Assembly: GCA_036768485.1 (NCBI GenBank)
Contig: JAVLUZ010000527.1
Location: 124,001-188,000 of the forward strand
DNA length: 64,000 nucleotides
Origin: Mermis nigrescens
Taxonomy: Eukaryota > Nematoda > Enoplea > Mermithida > Mermithidae
Direction of reading: 5' to 3'
In this document: positions 45,595 through 57,917 of the stretch, in pieces
Position numbering within the stretch: the stretch's first letter is position 1
Layout: each line of letters starts with the position of its first letter
Made by a program: the position numbers and the translations under genes
The notes under the pieces: generated by a model
What the model was told of the DNA's origin: nothing
Databases searched by the model: none
Seen by the model: only the letters and a program-made list of their open reading frames with translations

Positions 45595-47430
45595 GCAATG
45601 AGTTCAAAGGGCGCGGATACTTCGATTGGTTGCAACGGAACGGATGTGGAATTTAATGCGACCTTACGTTGTAAGCACACATCACAATTCCGACACCACG
45701 CGATCACATCATTTTCCATGCGCGGCCACCAATAACGCATTTGTATGGCGGGCAAGATTTTGCGCGATGAAAAATGAGCTCCGAAAATAGAGTCATGAAA
45801 TTCCGTTAATATAAAACGACGCAAAGATTTGGGTATGACTATTTGATGAACGACAGTTGGTGAACGCTTAGGTTGGAAACGACAAAAAAGTACATCGTTT
45901 ACGAGAAAAAATTCGTCACGATATTTTTTCGTTGTTAAGTCATTCAATGCGATGCGAATTTTATGCAATTCGTCATCTGCACGTTGCTCAGCGAGTAAAC
46001 GCGCAGGTGTTAGCATTTCAGCTTTTTCGGCATCGGTAAGTAACAAGCGTTCGCGAAATGTAGGTGGTTTCGAATTGGTAGGATCGGTTTGCGCAGTAGA
46101 ATTATTATTTTGCGCATTTGGATGATTAATTGGTGCAGTAGGCGCATTATCGCGCGATCGGTCAGGTGGAACCGATTCATCATCTGACTCAGAATCTTCC
46201 GATTCTAAATTTGCGATGTTAACGATATTTTTGCGCTCTACTTTATATTTGCGTTCTGCATGATCATATTTAGGATGTCGTGAAAGAAGATCAGCTGCGC
46301 AGTTATATGCACCAGGAACATAGACGATATCATATTCGTATTCCTGTAATTTGAGACCCCAACGGCGTAAACGACTCGATGGGTCTTTCACGTTTACTAA
46401 CCAGGTTAATGCTTGATGATCAGTTTCGACAATAAATTTTTTACCGTAAAGATAATGTCGATAATGCTTGATGGCCCACACTACCGCTAACGCTTCTTTT
46501 TCTGAAGTAGCATAGTTACATTCAGCAGAATTTAGCACGCGACTAGCGTAGCTAAGAATAAAACGATTTTTGGATGGTAAATGTTTTTGCGTCAAAATAG
46601 CACCTAACGCATAGTTACTTGCGTCAGTTGTTAAAATAAATTGGTGCTCATCATCGAATTTTGGTAATTGCAAAATAGGTGGGGACGTAAATGCTTTCTT
46701 CAGAAGCTCAAAGGCGGTTTGGTGTTCAGCCTTCCAGCAAAATTCGACATCTTTACGAAGAAGATGGAATAACGGTTTAGCGATTTTAGCAAGATCTTTA
46801 ACGAATTTCTTAAACCATTGGACTAAGCCAAGGAATTTCTGCAAGGATTTAACGGTTTTCGGCACTGGAAACGAGATTAAGTCTGCGACTTTGGACATAT
46901 CAGGAGCGATGCCCATTGCACTTATGCTGTGGCCAAGAAATTTTACCTCTGCATGCGCAAGATGGCATTTATCAGGCTTTACACGTAAGTTTGCCTTTTT
47001 AAGAGCAATGAAGACATTTTCAAGATCTTTTAAATGTTCTTCGAAAGTACGTGAAAAAATAATTATGTCATCGATGTAAACGAGACAAGATTTCCAATTT
47101 AGACCTGCGAGCACGAGCTCCATTAGCCTTTGGAAATCTGCGGGCGCATTCTTTAAACCAAAAGGTAAAACTTCAAATTCGTAATGACCAACAGGACATA
47201 TAAATGCTGTTTTTTCGCGAGATTTATTATCGAGTGGAATTTGCCAGTATCCAGATTTTAAATCGAGTGTGCTAAAATATGCGGCATTGCCTAAGGTGTC
47301 AAAATAATCGTCTAATTGTGGAAGAGGATAAACTTGCGTTTTAGTAATGTCATTTAACCGTCGATAATCGACGACTGGCCTAAGGGAACCGTCCTTTTTT
47401 TCCAATGAGAAATAATGGACTTGCCCATGG
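45543..47430 (-). pseudogene. Element 2 pol, RT to integrase zinc domain
   Basis: Reads from KKDGSLRPVVDYRRLND through LPFGLKNAPADF and YIDDIIIFS, RNase H (TTDASNYALG, VETDHQALTWL) to the integrase HHCC domain and the first catalytic Asp. The start is lost in the internal deletion; an extra A in the run before KKDG also puts the leading codons out of frame. It ends in a shifted tail (PEMTKL). Confidence 0.88.
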
Positions 47431-47452
47431 GCCAGCATACCACTTACGTAAT

Positions 47453-47714
47453 AATGATAAGCTTTTATCTCAGATCGAAAGTTATCGATTACACAAGCGG
47501 TATGCATGAAACAATTACTATTATCATACACTTAACTCTATGCTACCGGACAAGTATCTAAATGTTTTTATTATTGAAAAATTGGGGAATTAATGGAAGA
47601 CCGAAGGCATAGCCCACAGTGCACTATCATAGATAGCTACTAGTATTGGCTATGTTATGGCTATCGCGAACTGCTAAGGCAGGTTCGCCTATACGTGTAA
47701 CTCTAGCAGTTACA
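47453..47714 (-). repeat. Truncated 5' LTR of element 2
   Basis: The first ~262 bp of the LTR, matching 39335-39596 with few differences (GATAAGCTTTTATCTCAGAT to CTAGCAGTTACA). The rest is deleted. Transcription from this partial LTR is doubtful. Confidence 0.85.
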
Positions 47715-47718
47715 ATTT

Positions 47719-50436
47719 GAAAAGCTTTTTGATGTTCTTCAGTCCAAAGAAATTCCGTGTCTTTCCTTAATAAACGAAAAAGAGGTTTCGCGATTTTCGC
47801 GAGATCTTTTACAAATTTTTTGAACCATTGTACGAGACCAAGAAATTTCTGCAAAGCTTTCACCGTTTTTGGAACTGGAAAATTGATCAAATCTGCAATT
47901 TTAGTTAAGTCAGGAGCAATACCTAGCGAACTTATGCGATGGCCCAAAAATTGGACTTCTGCATGAGCTAGATGACATTTTTCTGGTTTAACCCTTAAAT
48001 TTGCGTTTTGTAGCGCGCGAAAGACATTTTCTAGATCTTTAAGATGCTCTGAAAACGTGCGCGAAAACACAATTATATCGTCGATATATACGAGGCAGGT
48101 TTTCCAATTTAAACCAGCGAGAACGAGCTCCATAAGGCGCTGAAAATCGGCAGGGGCGTTTTTAAACCAAAAGGTAACACTTCGAATTCGTAGTGACCTA
48201 CAGGACAGATAAAAGCGGTTTTTTCACGCGATTTTTCATCAAGGGGAATCTGCCAATACCCAGATTTTAAGTCTAGCGTACTAAAGTAAGCTGCAGACCC
48301 TAGGGCATCAAAATAATCGTCAATTTGAGGAAGGGGATAAATTTGAGTTTTTGTCACATCATTCAATCGGCAATAATCCACAACTGGGCGGAGGGAACCA
48401 TCTTTTTTCCCAATTAAAAACAAAGGACTGGCCCAGGGGCTTGTTGTTGGCCTGATGACTTTTTCCGCGATCATTTCATTGATTATTCTTTGCATGGCTT
48501 GTCTGCGCGCGTGTTCGACACGATAGGTTTTGCCTACAACAGGGGGACTATCCCCTGTGTCAATATGATGCTTAACGAGCGGAGTGCGACCGAGTGGTTC
48601 GCCTTTTAAAGCGAATATCGAATTATATTTATGACAAAGATCACGAATTTGCTGTTGTTCCTTAGAATTAGCGATGCAACCCTGTAAAGCCTTATTTATC
48701 GAAGAAAAAAGTTCGGGTGAGCGATCGTCTGAAACAGAAACATGAGATACAACATCAACATCAGACGTTAGCGATCCAATTAGCTCTCCAGTGTCGACTT
48801 GAACAGGCGATTTCGAGATGTTACATAATCGCAGAGGAAAAACTGAAACTGAAGTGTCGACAATTGCAGGGGCGACAAAAAGTGAACTTTTGCGCATGAA
48901 ATCTGGATCGGGCTCAAAAAGTGCAATATCAGCATCGTAGGAACCATGACTTATATAAGCAGGTGTTATTAATTCGTGACGCGGCAAAATTGTGATTGGC
49001 TCTGAAATTGAAACATGCACGCAGATAGGACATGCGATTTTAGCATTTGGATTGGTACAAAACTGCAATTTTTCGCTCGGTGATAAGAGATTTAATTTTA
49101 TACCGTTTATGAACGCGCAATGTTCAATGGGATTTACCCAAAGCAAAGCGGAACAGCAAAAATCAAAACCGAGAAGCATGTCTTCTGGCAATTTATCGAT
49201 AATAGACACTAACGTAGGTATAGAATGATCTGCGATAGTTATAGTCATATTAAAATTAAAGCGAACAACTACTGTTGTGTCACCTACACCGTGCACGACT
49301 TTAGACGTTTGTTTCGGAGGTAACCTGAAACCAAGTCTTAAAAATGCTGCAGTAGTCATCATTGTGACTTGCGAGCCAGTATCAATTAGTGCCGGGATTT
49401 TTACACCATGAATTTCAGCCAAAATGGTGGGTAAATTTGTACCTGCATGACTAACTATCGGAATTTCAGAGTCCTGATTTAAGGTGGGGGATGACGCCAT
49501 TTTTTCATAAACTGCTAATCTTCGCTGCAATCTATCATATTCTTCCAAAAATGCTTGAGATGCAAAATTTTCTTCCCGCTTATTTGCTTCAGATTGATGA
49601 GAAGTAACCGTGTTTGCGTCTTTTTTAGGCAAGTAGGGCGGTTGCGGCGGGGGATAATCTCTGGCGGGCTGGTAATCCGCTACATATGTGACATTAGGGG
49701 GATAATTTCGCGGCGCAGAACGATAATTGGAATTATAGTACGTATTACGCTGTTCTGGCGGATGAGTCACATAAGGATTATTTTGGCGATAGTCATAAGA
49801 TTGCATGCGATTATCATAAGGCTGATTCTGATAGTTTTGGCGATAATTCGGCGCATAGTTGTTATAGCTTTGCCTAAAAACTGGACGCGAGCGTCTAGAA
49901 TCAAAACGTGCGTCAGAACTTTGGAACATAGGTTGGTGATTTTGACTTTGATCGCGATATCTAGGCTTAGATTGTGGCCGATTATTATAATTTGAGCGCA
50001 AAGATGAGCGATTGCGATTATTCCAAGAACGCGACTGACTACGCGGACGCACATCAAAATCGTTTCTTGATTGCTTTGCATTTTCATCTAATTTGCGCTG
50101 CTTTTGCCATTGGAAACACTGTTCTTGCATGTGACCATTTCTTTTACAGTATGTGCAATATTTTTGCAATATATTCTCATCATTTTTGGGGCGATTTGAG
50201 CGATTATATGTTTTATTGCGCGACTGATCAGAATCGACATTATTCGTAGAACATACAGATTCTTTAGGAAACGCACCTCCTGTAGGAGTAGCGATTGTTG
50301 AAACATAAGGTGTTGGCGCTTTTTTCGCTTCAAGTTGGCGATTCGCATATTCTGCGCATTTAGCATTGTGCAAAAATTCATGCAGCTCAGCTTCAGGCGC
50401 GCGTTGATAAGCTGCAGTTGAAATTTCAGGTAGCAT
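47719..50436 (-). pseudogene. Element 1 pol, protease and reverse transcriptase half
   Basis: Reads a C-x2-C-x4-H-x4-C knuckle (CTYCKRNGHMQEQC), then an Asn/Tyr/Arg-rich stretch, the aspartic protease (ALIDTGSQVTMM, DMLLGFDF) and straight on without a frameshift into RT (VEHARRQAMQRII, GKKDGSLRPVVDY). A lost T near 48165 shifts the frame inside LPFGLK. RT goes on in the reading 48133-47719 with YIDDIIVFS and stops at the insertion site of element 2 after EEHQKAFQ. It shows that gag, protease and RT were one frame in this lineage. Confidence 0.88.
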
Positions 50437-51816
50437 ACCGCGCTTTAATTGATGTCAAAGCATTTCGTTGAACTGCTCGGAGTCGGTTTCGATATGAGGT
50501 CTAGCGCGCCTTAATTGTTTGTGAAGCGCGAGATAGTAAGCTTGGACAGACTCATTGGGCTGTTGCTTACGGTCAAGAAAGTGGTCATATAACGTATCGT
50601 GATCGAGTGGGCGAAATTCCGTGATCATAGCGTACTTAGTCTTAGTATAAGAATTACGCACTTCTTGAGGTAACGCTTCATACAAATTTAACGCATAATC
50701 GTCGAAAAATGATGAGACAAATTCAGCTCGATCTTTTTTATCAATTTTGTATATTTTTGCCAATCTTTCAAATTCACTGAAAAATTTTCGAATATCCGTT
50801 TTCTCACCCTGAAAAGATTTCCTAGCAGCGACTGCAATATGCATTTGCTGTATAAATGGACCACAATTAATGGCTTCAGCAACAGATGATTTATCATGAG
50901 AGGATGATGATGATGAATCCGAGTCATGACGCGACAGCGACGCTGAACTATGATTACGACGCGAGCGATGTGAATATTCAGGCTGCGACGTGCTTGTGTC
51001 TTCATCTGAAAATCTGACGCGACGCTGACTGGTTGGCGGCGCGACTATATTGTCCCTGATAGGCATGGATTCGTCGTTAGGATTTGCTAAATTACCCTGC
51101 GCTAAAAAATTATCGCTCCTTAGATGCGACACGTGCTGCATGGGCGCGCTTTCAGCGTTAGGAGGAAAATAATGCAAAGGCGGTGGATTTAAAGAAGGAT
51201 GTTGCGTATTATTTACAGCATTAGGCACAAATTCAGGTGCTAGCTGATTTAAAGGCCGCTGCAAAAATTCTGAAAAAGTAGGCGCGTTTTCAGCACTTTG
51301 CTGATTAAGCAGCGTCATGCTGTGAAAGGATGCGCAGAATTAGAAAAATTTTCTGCAAAAATAGGGTTTTGCGCATGCTGCTCAGGAATACGCGAAGATC
51401 TAAAATCAACAGACGGGCGCTCACTCATAGGTATAATAGGCACAAATGTCCTTTCGGACGCGAGTATAACCTTAGGCTTAGGATTAATTATAGAGGGCCA
51501 AATGACAGGTGATGAATTATCGAACTTCGGTTTCATTATTTACCGGCTGTTTGACACACTATTTCGGTAATTCGATAGGTACATAATTAATTACATTCTC
51601 ATTATTATGCGGTTGCAAAGGCTGATTAGCCTTAGAGCGACCAGAAGACATAGCCGTGAGCCTTAGGTTATTAATTTCATCACGAATTTGGCGCATTTCT
51701 AGCGCATGCTGAGAATTCAATTTTTCCTGTTGGGAATTCATTTTTTGAAAATTCTCGAGAATAGCCAAAAAGTATTCGATCAGAATTTGTCGAATTTGGA
51801 CGAGTTTTGTCCTCAT
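50437..51816 (-). pseudogene. Element 1 gag
   Basis: The capsid-like part (51318-50455; GPFIQQMHIAVAARKSFQGE, PNESVQAYYLALHKQLRRAR) matches element 3 gag, including the Ser/Arg-rich segment before it. It stops at TGA where element 3 has Arg before HQLK, then stays in frame with the protease reading. Two upstream pieces (51536-51318, 51816-51559) are in other frames. The outermost piece is a Gln-rich coiled-coil-like stretch (QQEKLNSQHALEMRQIRDEI). Element 3 lies about 80 bp upstream. Confidence 0.8.
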
Positions 51817-51897
51817 TTTGCTATTTCAGAAGCGTTACTTTCCATATCGAAAGTTCGAACAGGTAAAACGGCTTTGTTTTCCAGCTGATTATCTTTA

Positions 51898-52960
51898 TGT
51901 AAATGTAGCGGCCCCTAACGTCTACAAGAATCGACGTAGGAACCGGACTACATTACCTTCGAGATTTACCTAGGTACGTAGGTACTTAAGTCTACGCTTA
52001 GTGCTGGCCCCGATCGCGCGGCTCTGAATGGCTTTCGATCTTTGGACCCTTACAGACCTTACGGCTTCGATCCCCTCAGCCCTAATATTGCTGGCTGCTT
52101 CTCGTCGGGTGATCTCAGCAGCTACGCCCTAAGACCTAAGGCTACCTACCTAGTCTCGGAATTTGCCGCGGAGGTCAGTTGACCTATCTCAAGCTCAAGT
52201 TGTTTATTTAACTTATTTTCAATCAGTGCCTGATCAGAAATGTTTTTGGTTCCTAATATGTGTAGCACGCTGAACAATGAAAACAACAACAACGAGCTCT
52301 ATGCTGATCAATCATCTTTAAAAATTAAATAATATTTTTGATCAATTTTTGGTTTGAGAAATAAATTATGATTTCCAAATAAAATAAACTATCATACGAA
52401 ATTTACCTATCAGTCCACTATGGTGGGAAGAAGTCCTCGACGTAGGGATGGTGGCCGACCTAACCCTCGGTATAACCAAAACCACTGGGTAGGTTTTCTC
52501 TAACTTTAATTCGACGAAGAAATCACGGCCTATAGCCGGACAACAAAATACGCAAAAGAAAAACGATAATATACAGACTATACAGTCGAATAACCGGCCA
52601 ACGAAAAAACCAAAAAGCCAGACTCTAATACAACGTTACGTATACTGACCTCAAGGGCCATTACAGTAAAACAAATAAAGATCAAATAAACGTAATACTG
52701 ATAAGCCTTTATCTCAGATCGAATATTCTCGATTGCACAAGCGGTATGCATGAAACGATTACTATTATCATACACTTAACTCTATGTTACCGGACAAGTA
52801 TCTAAATGTTTTTTATTATTGAAAATTTGGGGAAATAATGGGAAGACCGAAGGCATAGCCCACAGTGCACTATCATAGATAGCTACTAGTATTGGCTATG
52901 TTATGGCTATCGCGAACTGCTAAGGCAGGTTCGCCTATACGTGTAACTCTCGTAGTTACA
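51898..52960 (-). repeat. 3' LTR of element 3
   Basis: A 1063-bp LTR from TGTAAATGTAGCGG to CTCTCGTAGTTACA as read on the plus strand. It is close to the element 2 LTR over its full length. Confidence 0.9.
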
Positions 52961-52975
52961 CTCCCCCACGTATAG
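52961..52975 (-). other. Polypurine tract of element 3
   Basis: CTATACGTGGGGGAG on the minus strand, identical to that of element 2 and directly next to the LTR. Confidence 0.75.
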
Positions 52976-53767
52976 AAAAAAAATTTGAAACGAAGTGGAA
53001 AATTTTTTCGGGGTACACCATACAACACTAGCGTCGGCGACGCTCTGCAACTCGGCTCTCTGGCGTTCGCAACGCCTCAACTCTGGCGTCCGCAACGCCT
53101 CATCCTGAGCAAACGTGAAAAACGAAAATAAAAAGAACAGAAAAAATAACAAATAACGATAACCGGTAACGGTCAACGCATGACCTCGTTCGCACTCAGG
53201 AAAACTCTCGAGCAACACTGACAATGGCGCTAGGGATAACTATATTGTTGCCCGAGTAATGATGAACTCCGGTCTTGGACAACATAGCATAATATTCGAT
53301 CTCGCTGCCCAAGAAGCCTCCTTCAGTCCCCGGGTAATGAGAAAAATTTTGAATTGAAAAAATTTGTAGATTGGGTATAAATTAACCCCTTGTCCGTTAA
53401 CGAGTTAAGGTACCATAATAGTAACACCGCTAATTGAGCAATAGACAAATTAAAATACGGAATGATAAGGCAAGATTATGCTGAGCAAAAAATTAAAGAC
53501 ACTGACGAGTTAAAATACGAGGTAATGATAAAAACGAGAAAAATGGCAATTATGCGAGATAACGAAGAAAAATACAAGCACCGTCAAAGAAAAATTTTTA
53601 CAGCAAGAAAAAATGACAAGAGAAAAAATACACAGGAAATAAACGATACACGAAGTCCTGGAATCCACATCAGGACGAAAAAACGAAAAAATTGACAAAA
53701 AGCTGCTGGTCAAATTCGACGCCGTCGCAGAGTTCCAAAAAGTTCAGTACGTCGAACTTGATAATTA
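52976..53767. other. 3' untranslated region of element 3
   Basis: It matches 39612-40384 closely. Differences include a replaced stretch near 53280-53310. The Lys-rich plus-strand ORF at 53462-53695 is absent in the same form from element 2 and is taken as chance. Confidence 0.6.
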
Positions 53768-56700
53768 ATAACGATCCTGATAATTGGCCTTCGAGCCATG
53801 CGGTTTTCCGCGACGTCTTTGACGTTGAAAATATTCCTGATCCGATTCCGGTTCGCGACGCGTATTCGAACGCTCACGATACTGATATGAGATTGCCTAC
53901 GCCCGTACATGTGTTGGCGTAAGCGTCGATGTGGATCGACTGGTCGATCCTCGTCCTCAAAATTGTCGTCGTCCTCGTAGTCGTCCGCGTAACGACGCGG
54001 TATAGGTGGCGGCGGAGTAAATAATTGCTCCGGCGTAAAACCGTAAGATTGATCACGTGAAGGTTCGCGTGGACGCTGTTGTTGTTGCGTAACAGGCCAC
54101 GGTTTTGGCAAAAGTGGACCTGGTCGAGGTTGTGGCTGATAGCCCCCGGTGGCTGGTTGACTTTGTTCCAACGGTGATCGATACGACTGGTCCCATTGTT
54201 GCCGTTGACGGGATTGTGACCGGCCCCGATGAGTTCCGCGGTTTGACTGTGGCGGACGGCGGTATTCATAAGGCTGCTGCTGTCGCGAGCGCAACAGATG
54301 ACCAGCATCGGCCTGAGAATACGCCTCGGAACGCTCACGCGATTCCGTAAATTGCTGTTGTTGCCGCGGTTGGGTCTGCGGTCTTGTGTATTGCTGTACA
54401 TGTGGTTTTACTTGTGTCTGCGGTTGTGCTTGCGATTGTGAACGGTGATGCGTTTGTGCGTAGCGTTGCCGGGATGACTGCGGGTCTTGCCGCCTCGATC
54501 CTCTTTGGCCTAAACGCGCTTTTAACTTAGCTGCGACTTCAGCTTGGACGAGCCTTTCTAACTCGTTGTTTTTCCAAATTCTTTAACCGACGCAAAGTGT
54601 GCTCGGATTTAGTATCGTAAAAACGATTCAATTTGGCCTTGTGTTCGTCTTCTGACATGTGACGAACTTCTGAAGACTCAGCAAGAGAACCGGCGGCGCG
54701 TAACTTTGTCGCACGCCGTGGCATTTCCGTTGCCAAATTCTCACGATCGCGTTTCTCGATCGTCATGCGTGTTCTACGCATTTCGATTTGTGCCTCCAAG
54801 GAAAGATCGACTTCTGGCATATCAAGGCTCGCTGCGGATCCGCTCGGTTCCTGCGAGGATGCCTGTCGCCTTTCTCGATGAATTTTTTCTAATTCGCCTT
54901 GGATTCGATGTTTGAGGTAAAATACAGATTTTTGCTGACCTCTGAAACGATCGAATTGAACAGGAACTTCGAGTGGCGGGTCGGTAGCTAACCGAATTTG
55001 CCTAATCATGTTATGCAAAACATGAGGACTTTCAATTCGTGCTGTTAAGTCCGGGAATTCCGGAAAAGCCTCACGTGGCGATGGTGTGTAAGATTCGCCA
55101 AGGAACGCTACGCGCAACATGCGACGTAACTGTTCCACCATGCGCCAACCTATTCCGGCATTGCCAGTAGGCGTACGCGAAGAAATGGAATTTCCTATCT
55201 AAAAATTCCAAAAGCGCTGTAGCGCGCATGACGTCTATTGAAGAAAAGACCGTCATGTGTCGATACTCCGAATCATATAATGACTGAAATTCTCGGAAAG
55301 TATCGAAAATATCGACCATCTGACGTGTCGATATTAAAATGGGCGCTAGGTGATCCGGCGCTGGTGACATTCTGTGCGGATACAAATCTGGACGAATCTG
55401 ATGTGTAACGCCGTCAATCACCTCGCTCGGTGCGTCAAGGTGTGGATGTACGACCAAATACTCGAGCGGAACCTCGTACAACATCATTCCGGTTGTGATA
55501 AAAAACCGTATGCGCACGAAGTATTGGTCGGGATAAAATAATCGGTTAAACACGCTCATTTTGCTAATAAACCGAGGTGCGGGCTCATGATCGACACCAG
55601 CCACAGGCTGTGCGATTGTAGGCCACACTAAAGGACGCGAGGGCGAGTCAGTCGACGTCGCGTACTGCAGATGGATTGCGTACACTCGATCGAAGTACAC
55701 TTGAGCAGCTTCGACCAACTGATCGTATAAACGCGATCCTGCGACCTCACCCAAATAGGAACGTAAGTCGTGCAAAACGACTGGCGCGATAGTGCACGGT
55801 GGTCCGCGCGTCATATTTTCCATCATGGTGAAAAAATGCTGTACGTAGCGCGAGCGACTTTGTATTCTGGCGCTTTCGTTCGCGGCCATACGTTCGTGAA
55901 TAGCTTGAACGTGCGCAGGAATTGCGACTTGCATATTTGATGATTGGCTTTGCGTAGCCTGTGATTGAATATTTGCCACGGTACTAGACACACCCGTCAT
56001 GGCCATAGAAGCCGTAAAACGAGTATCCGGTGCCAACGTACCTTGTGGCACGGGCTGAGACGTGACTTGCGTGTATAATGCTACTTGTGGTACTTCGTGT
56101 GCAGCTAATGTACGTTGTGGTTGCGGCGGAAAACCAATAATTTCAGTCATGATCACATCGGGCTCAGAATCACGCTCTACCCAACCCGGCTGCGAAGTCG
56201 GCAAAGGTGCGAGCGAACTGATGCCCAAGGGCGCTTGTTGGTCCGCCGCAAGCAATTGCGAGACAATCGGTTGCGAAACGGTAACAATCCCTTTTCGAGC
56301 CATTACTCCGCGTGTTACACGCGGTGGCAACAAGTTAGCTTGTCTGTCCGCCTCGGCGTCGGATAACGCCATCACTAAACGTTTGGGAGATAAATCGTCA
56401 TCCTCAGTGGAAATCGATGGTTCTACATCAACCATGGGTGAATCGTATGGAATATCGGTTTGCGACGAAAACACAGAAGCTGGAGTGCTCGAGCTAGTTG
56501 GTTTTGACTTAGGTTCTGTATCAGGCGCACTGACCGGGCCCGAAACTGGGTCGGCAACGGTCTGCGATTCCTGAGTATAGAACATTGGATTCTCGAAAAC
56601 ATTAACGTGAGCCATCGCATCCGTTACAGAAGCGATGGTAGTGGCCGCAGCTATGGCCACTGGCGGTTGCGGAGCTGGGCAATAAAAGTCCTCAGCTAAG

Positions 56701-57917
56701 ATTAACTCTTCGCCATTCGAATCAACTTCAGCGTCAGCCGCTGAACTGGTCGACTGTCCCTGAGGTGGTTTACTAGTCGACAGCGGTATGCGCACTTTAG
56801 CTTTAGGACCGCCAGCCTTAATATACAGTTCATCGCCTGTAAACAAAACCGACATGGGTTTTCGATCGTCAGTGATGCGATTATCTTGCGTGCACCCTTC
56901 TATCAATATAAACACATCGATAGTTATGAGGGCGTCCATCGCTAGATAATGCTGCATGTCCCGAGTTAAGGGTAAGCTCCACGCCTGTCCGAAGTTATCA
57001 GGCGCGTTCGGATCAATATACATGTCAAAAAAGAATTCGGCCAAGCGCTTTAACGAGTGTGACTGCGCTTTAATGCGTAAACGACGCGTAAACGTTCTCG
57101 CCAATGGCTGAATGTCAATGAAATTCGCAATGAATGGATCTTTCCAGTGCAGTTTACAGCAAATTTCTGCATCTGGAATTGCCACAATTTCCTCGAAGGT
57201 TGGCCCATAGACATGGAAATACGCAAGTCGATCTTGCGTTGGGTCATAACAAACCATGTATACGTTAGGTAAGCGCGTTTCAAGCAACTGGTGAAGCCCG
57301 AACGGAGGTTGCGGGAACTTCGCTAGATCCCAACAGAACACATGGCCGTTCGCGCTCGCAACTTGGACGTAGCGTACGAATGGGCCATGGAGGTCCTGGT
57401 AAGTGGGACATAGTTGCTGATAACGCAAGTCCCAGGTCTTATAATGCCTGCCTTTTCTGTCATTCACAAATTCGGAATCATAGCCTAAGAATAAAGTGCC
57501 ATTTGTCATATTCGATGGTTGAATTAACGCCAAAATGGCGGCAAATGACTTCTGGTCATCGGAGATTAATACGGTGGGTAGAAGTCTGTTCTTTGGTACG
57601 CGAGGGGTTACCAAAGGAAATCTACCAAACCGATTCGCCCACCAGAGTTGCTGGTCGTTAATACGCTTTTTATGATTTACGATTTTATGTGATGCTTTAT
57701 GCTTTATCCATTTTGCGGTAAATGATTCTAGACCGCCAACACGACTATTATCGTTTTGGGGTAACGGGTCTGGTACGACCAAGCCCCGCTCCAAAGCCAT
57801 ACTGGTCAATGCCGAACGAAACTCATCTAGGGACGCGGGATCACGCCCCTCAAATTTGCATCGGCGACCAGCTGCTTCCAACAATGCCTCCTTGCTGGGG
57901 GTACCTTGTGCAGCCAT
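53768..57917 (-). pseudogene. ORF3 of element 3, broken by three indels
   Basis: The same protein as at 40385-44536. The first reading (57917-55071) holds the whole DEDDy exonuclease (FLGYDSEFVND, CYDPTQDRLAYF, MQHYLAMDALITIDVF) and the acidic linker. Indels near 55165, 54555 and 53888 move the remaining parts to other frames (55141-54539; 54294-53870). A truncated protein of ~940 residues with a complete exonuclease domain could still be made. The same TTTTGCAG acceptor stands 4 nt before the ATG and the 91-nt overlap with pol is kept. Confidence 0.85.

Larger units (their letters stand above)
38533..47714 (-). mobile_element. Element 2: nested LTR retrotransposon, ATTT duplication
   Basis: Inserted in element 1 pol between RT and RNase H. 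ATTT stands at 38529-38532 and 47715-47718. It has a full 3' LTR, a polypurine tract, intact ORF3 and most of pol, but only about 260 bp of the 5' LTR. A deletion joins that LTR piece (near 47450) straight to the RT segment before GKKDGSLRP, removing the rest of the LTR, the primer site, gag and protease. It cannot move by itself. Confidence 0.92.
32346..51897 (-). mobile_element. Element 1: old Ty3/gypsy-order LTR retrotransposon, host of two nested elements
   Basis: Minus-strand element with 3' LTR 32346-33586, a purine tract, decayed ORF3, integrase and RNase H (to 38532), then after element 2 the reverse transcriptase, protease and gag (47719-51897). Element 3 interrupts it again, and its 5' part lies beyond 64000. 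The LTR cuts a family C-like repeat at TTTTCAAG, so CAAG (32342-32345) is the expected duplication. Frameshifts and stops throughout show that it is dead. It differs from elements 2 and 3 in sequence but keeps the same gene order, including ORF3. Confidence 0.85.

Noticed and set aside
49555..49995. Hydrophobic 146-aa plus-strand ORF that looks like a membrane protein
   Set aside because: It is the antisense of the Asn/Tyr/Arg-rich gag segment. The similar ORF at 61995-62261 arises in the same manner in element 3.
53462..53695. Lys-rich plus-strand ORF in the 3' region of element 3
   Set aside because: The same stretch in element 2 is not open in the same form, and it is low-complexity A-rich DNA.
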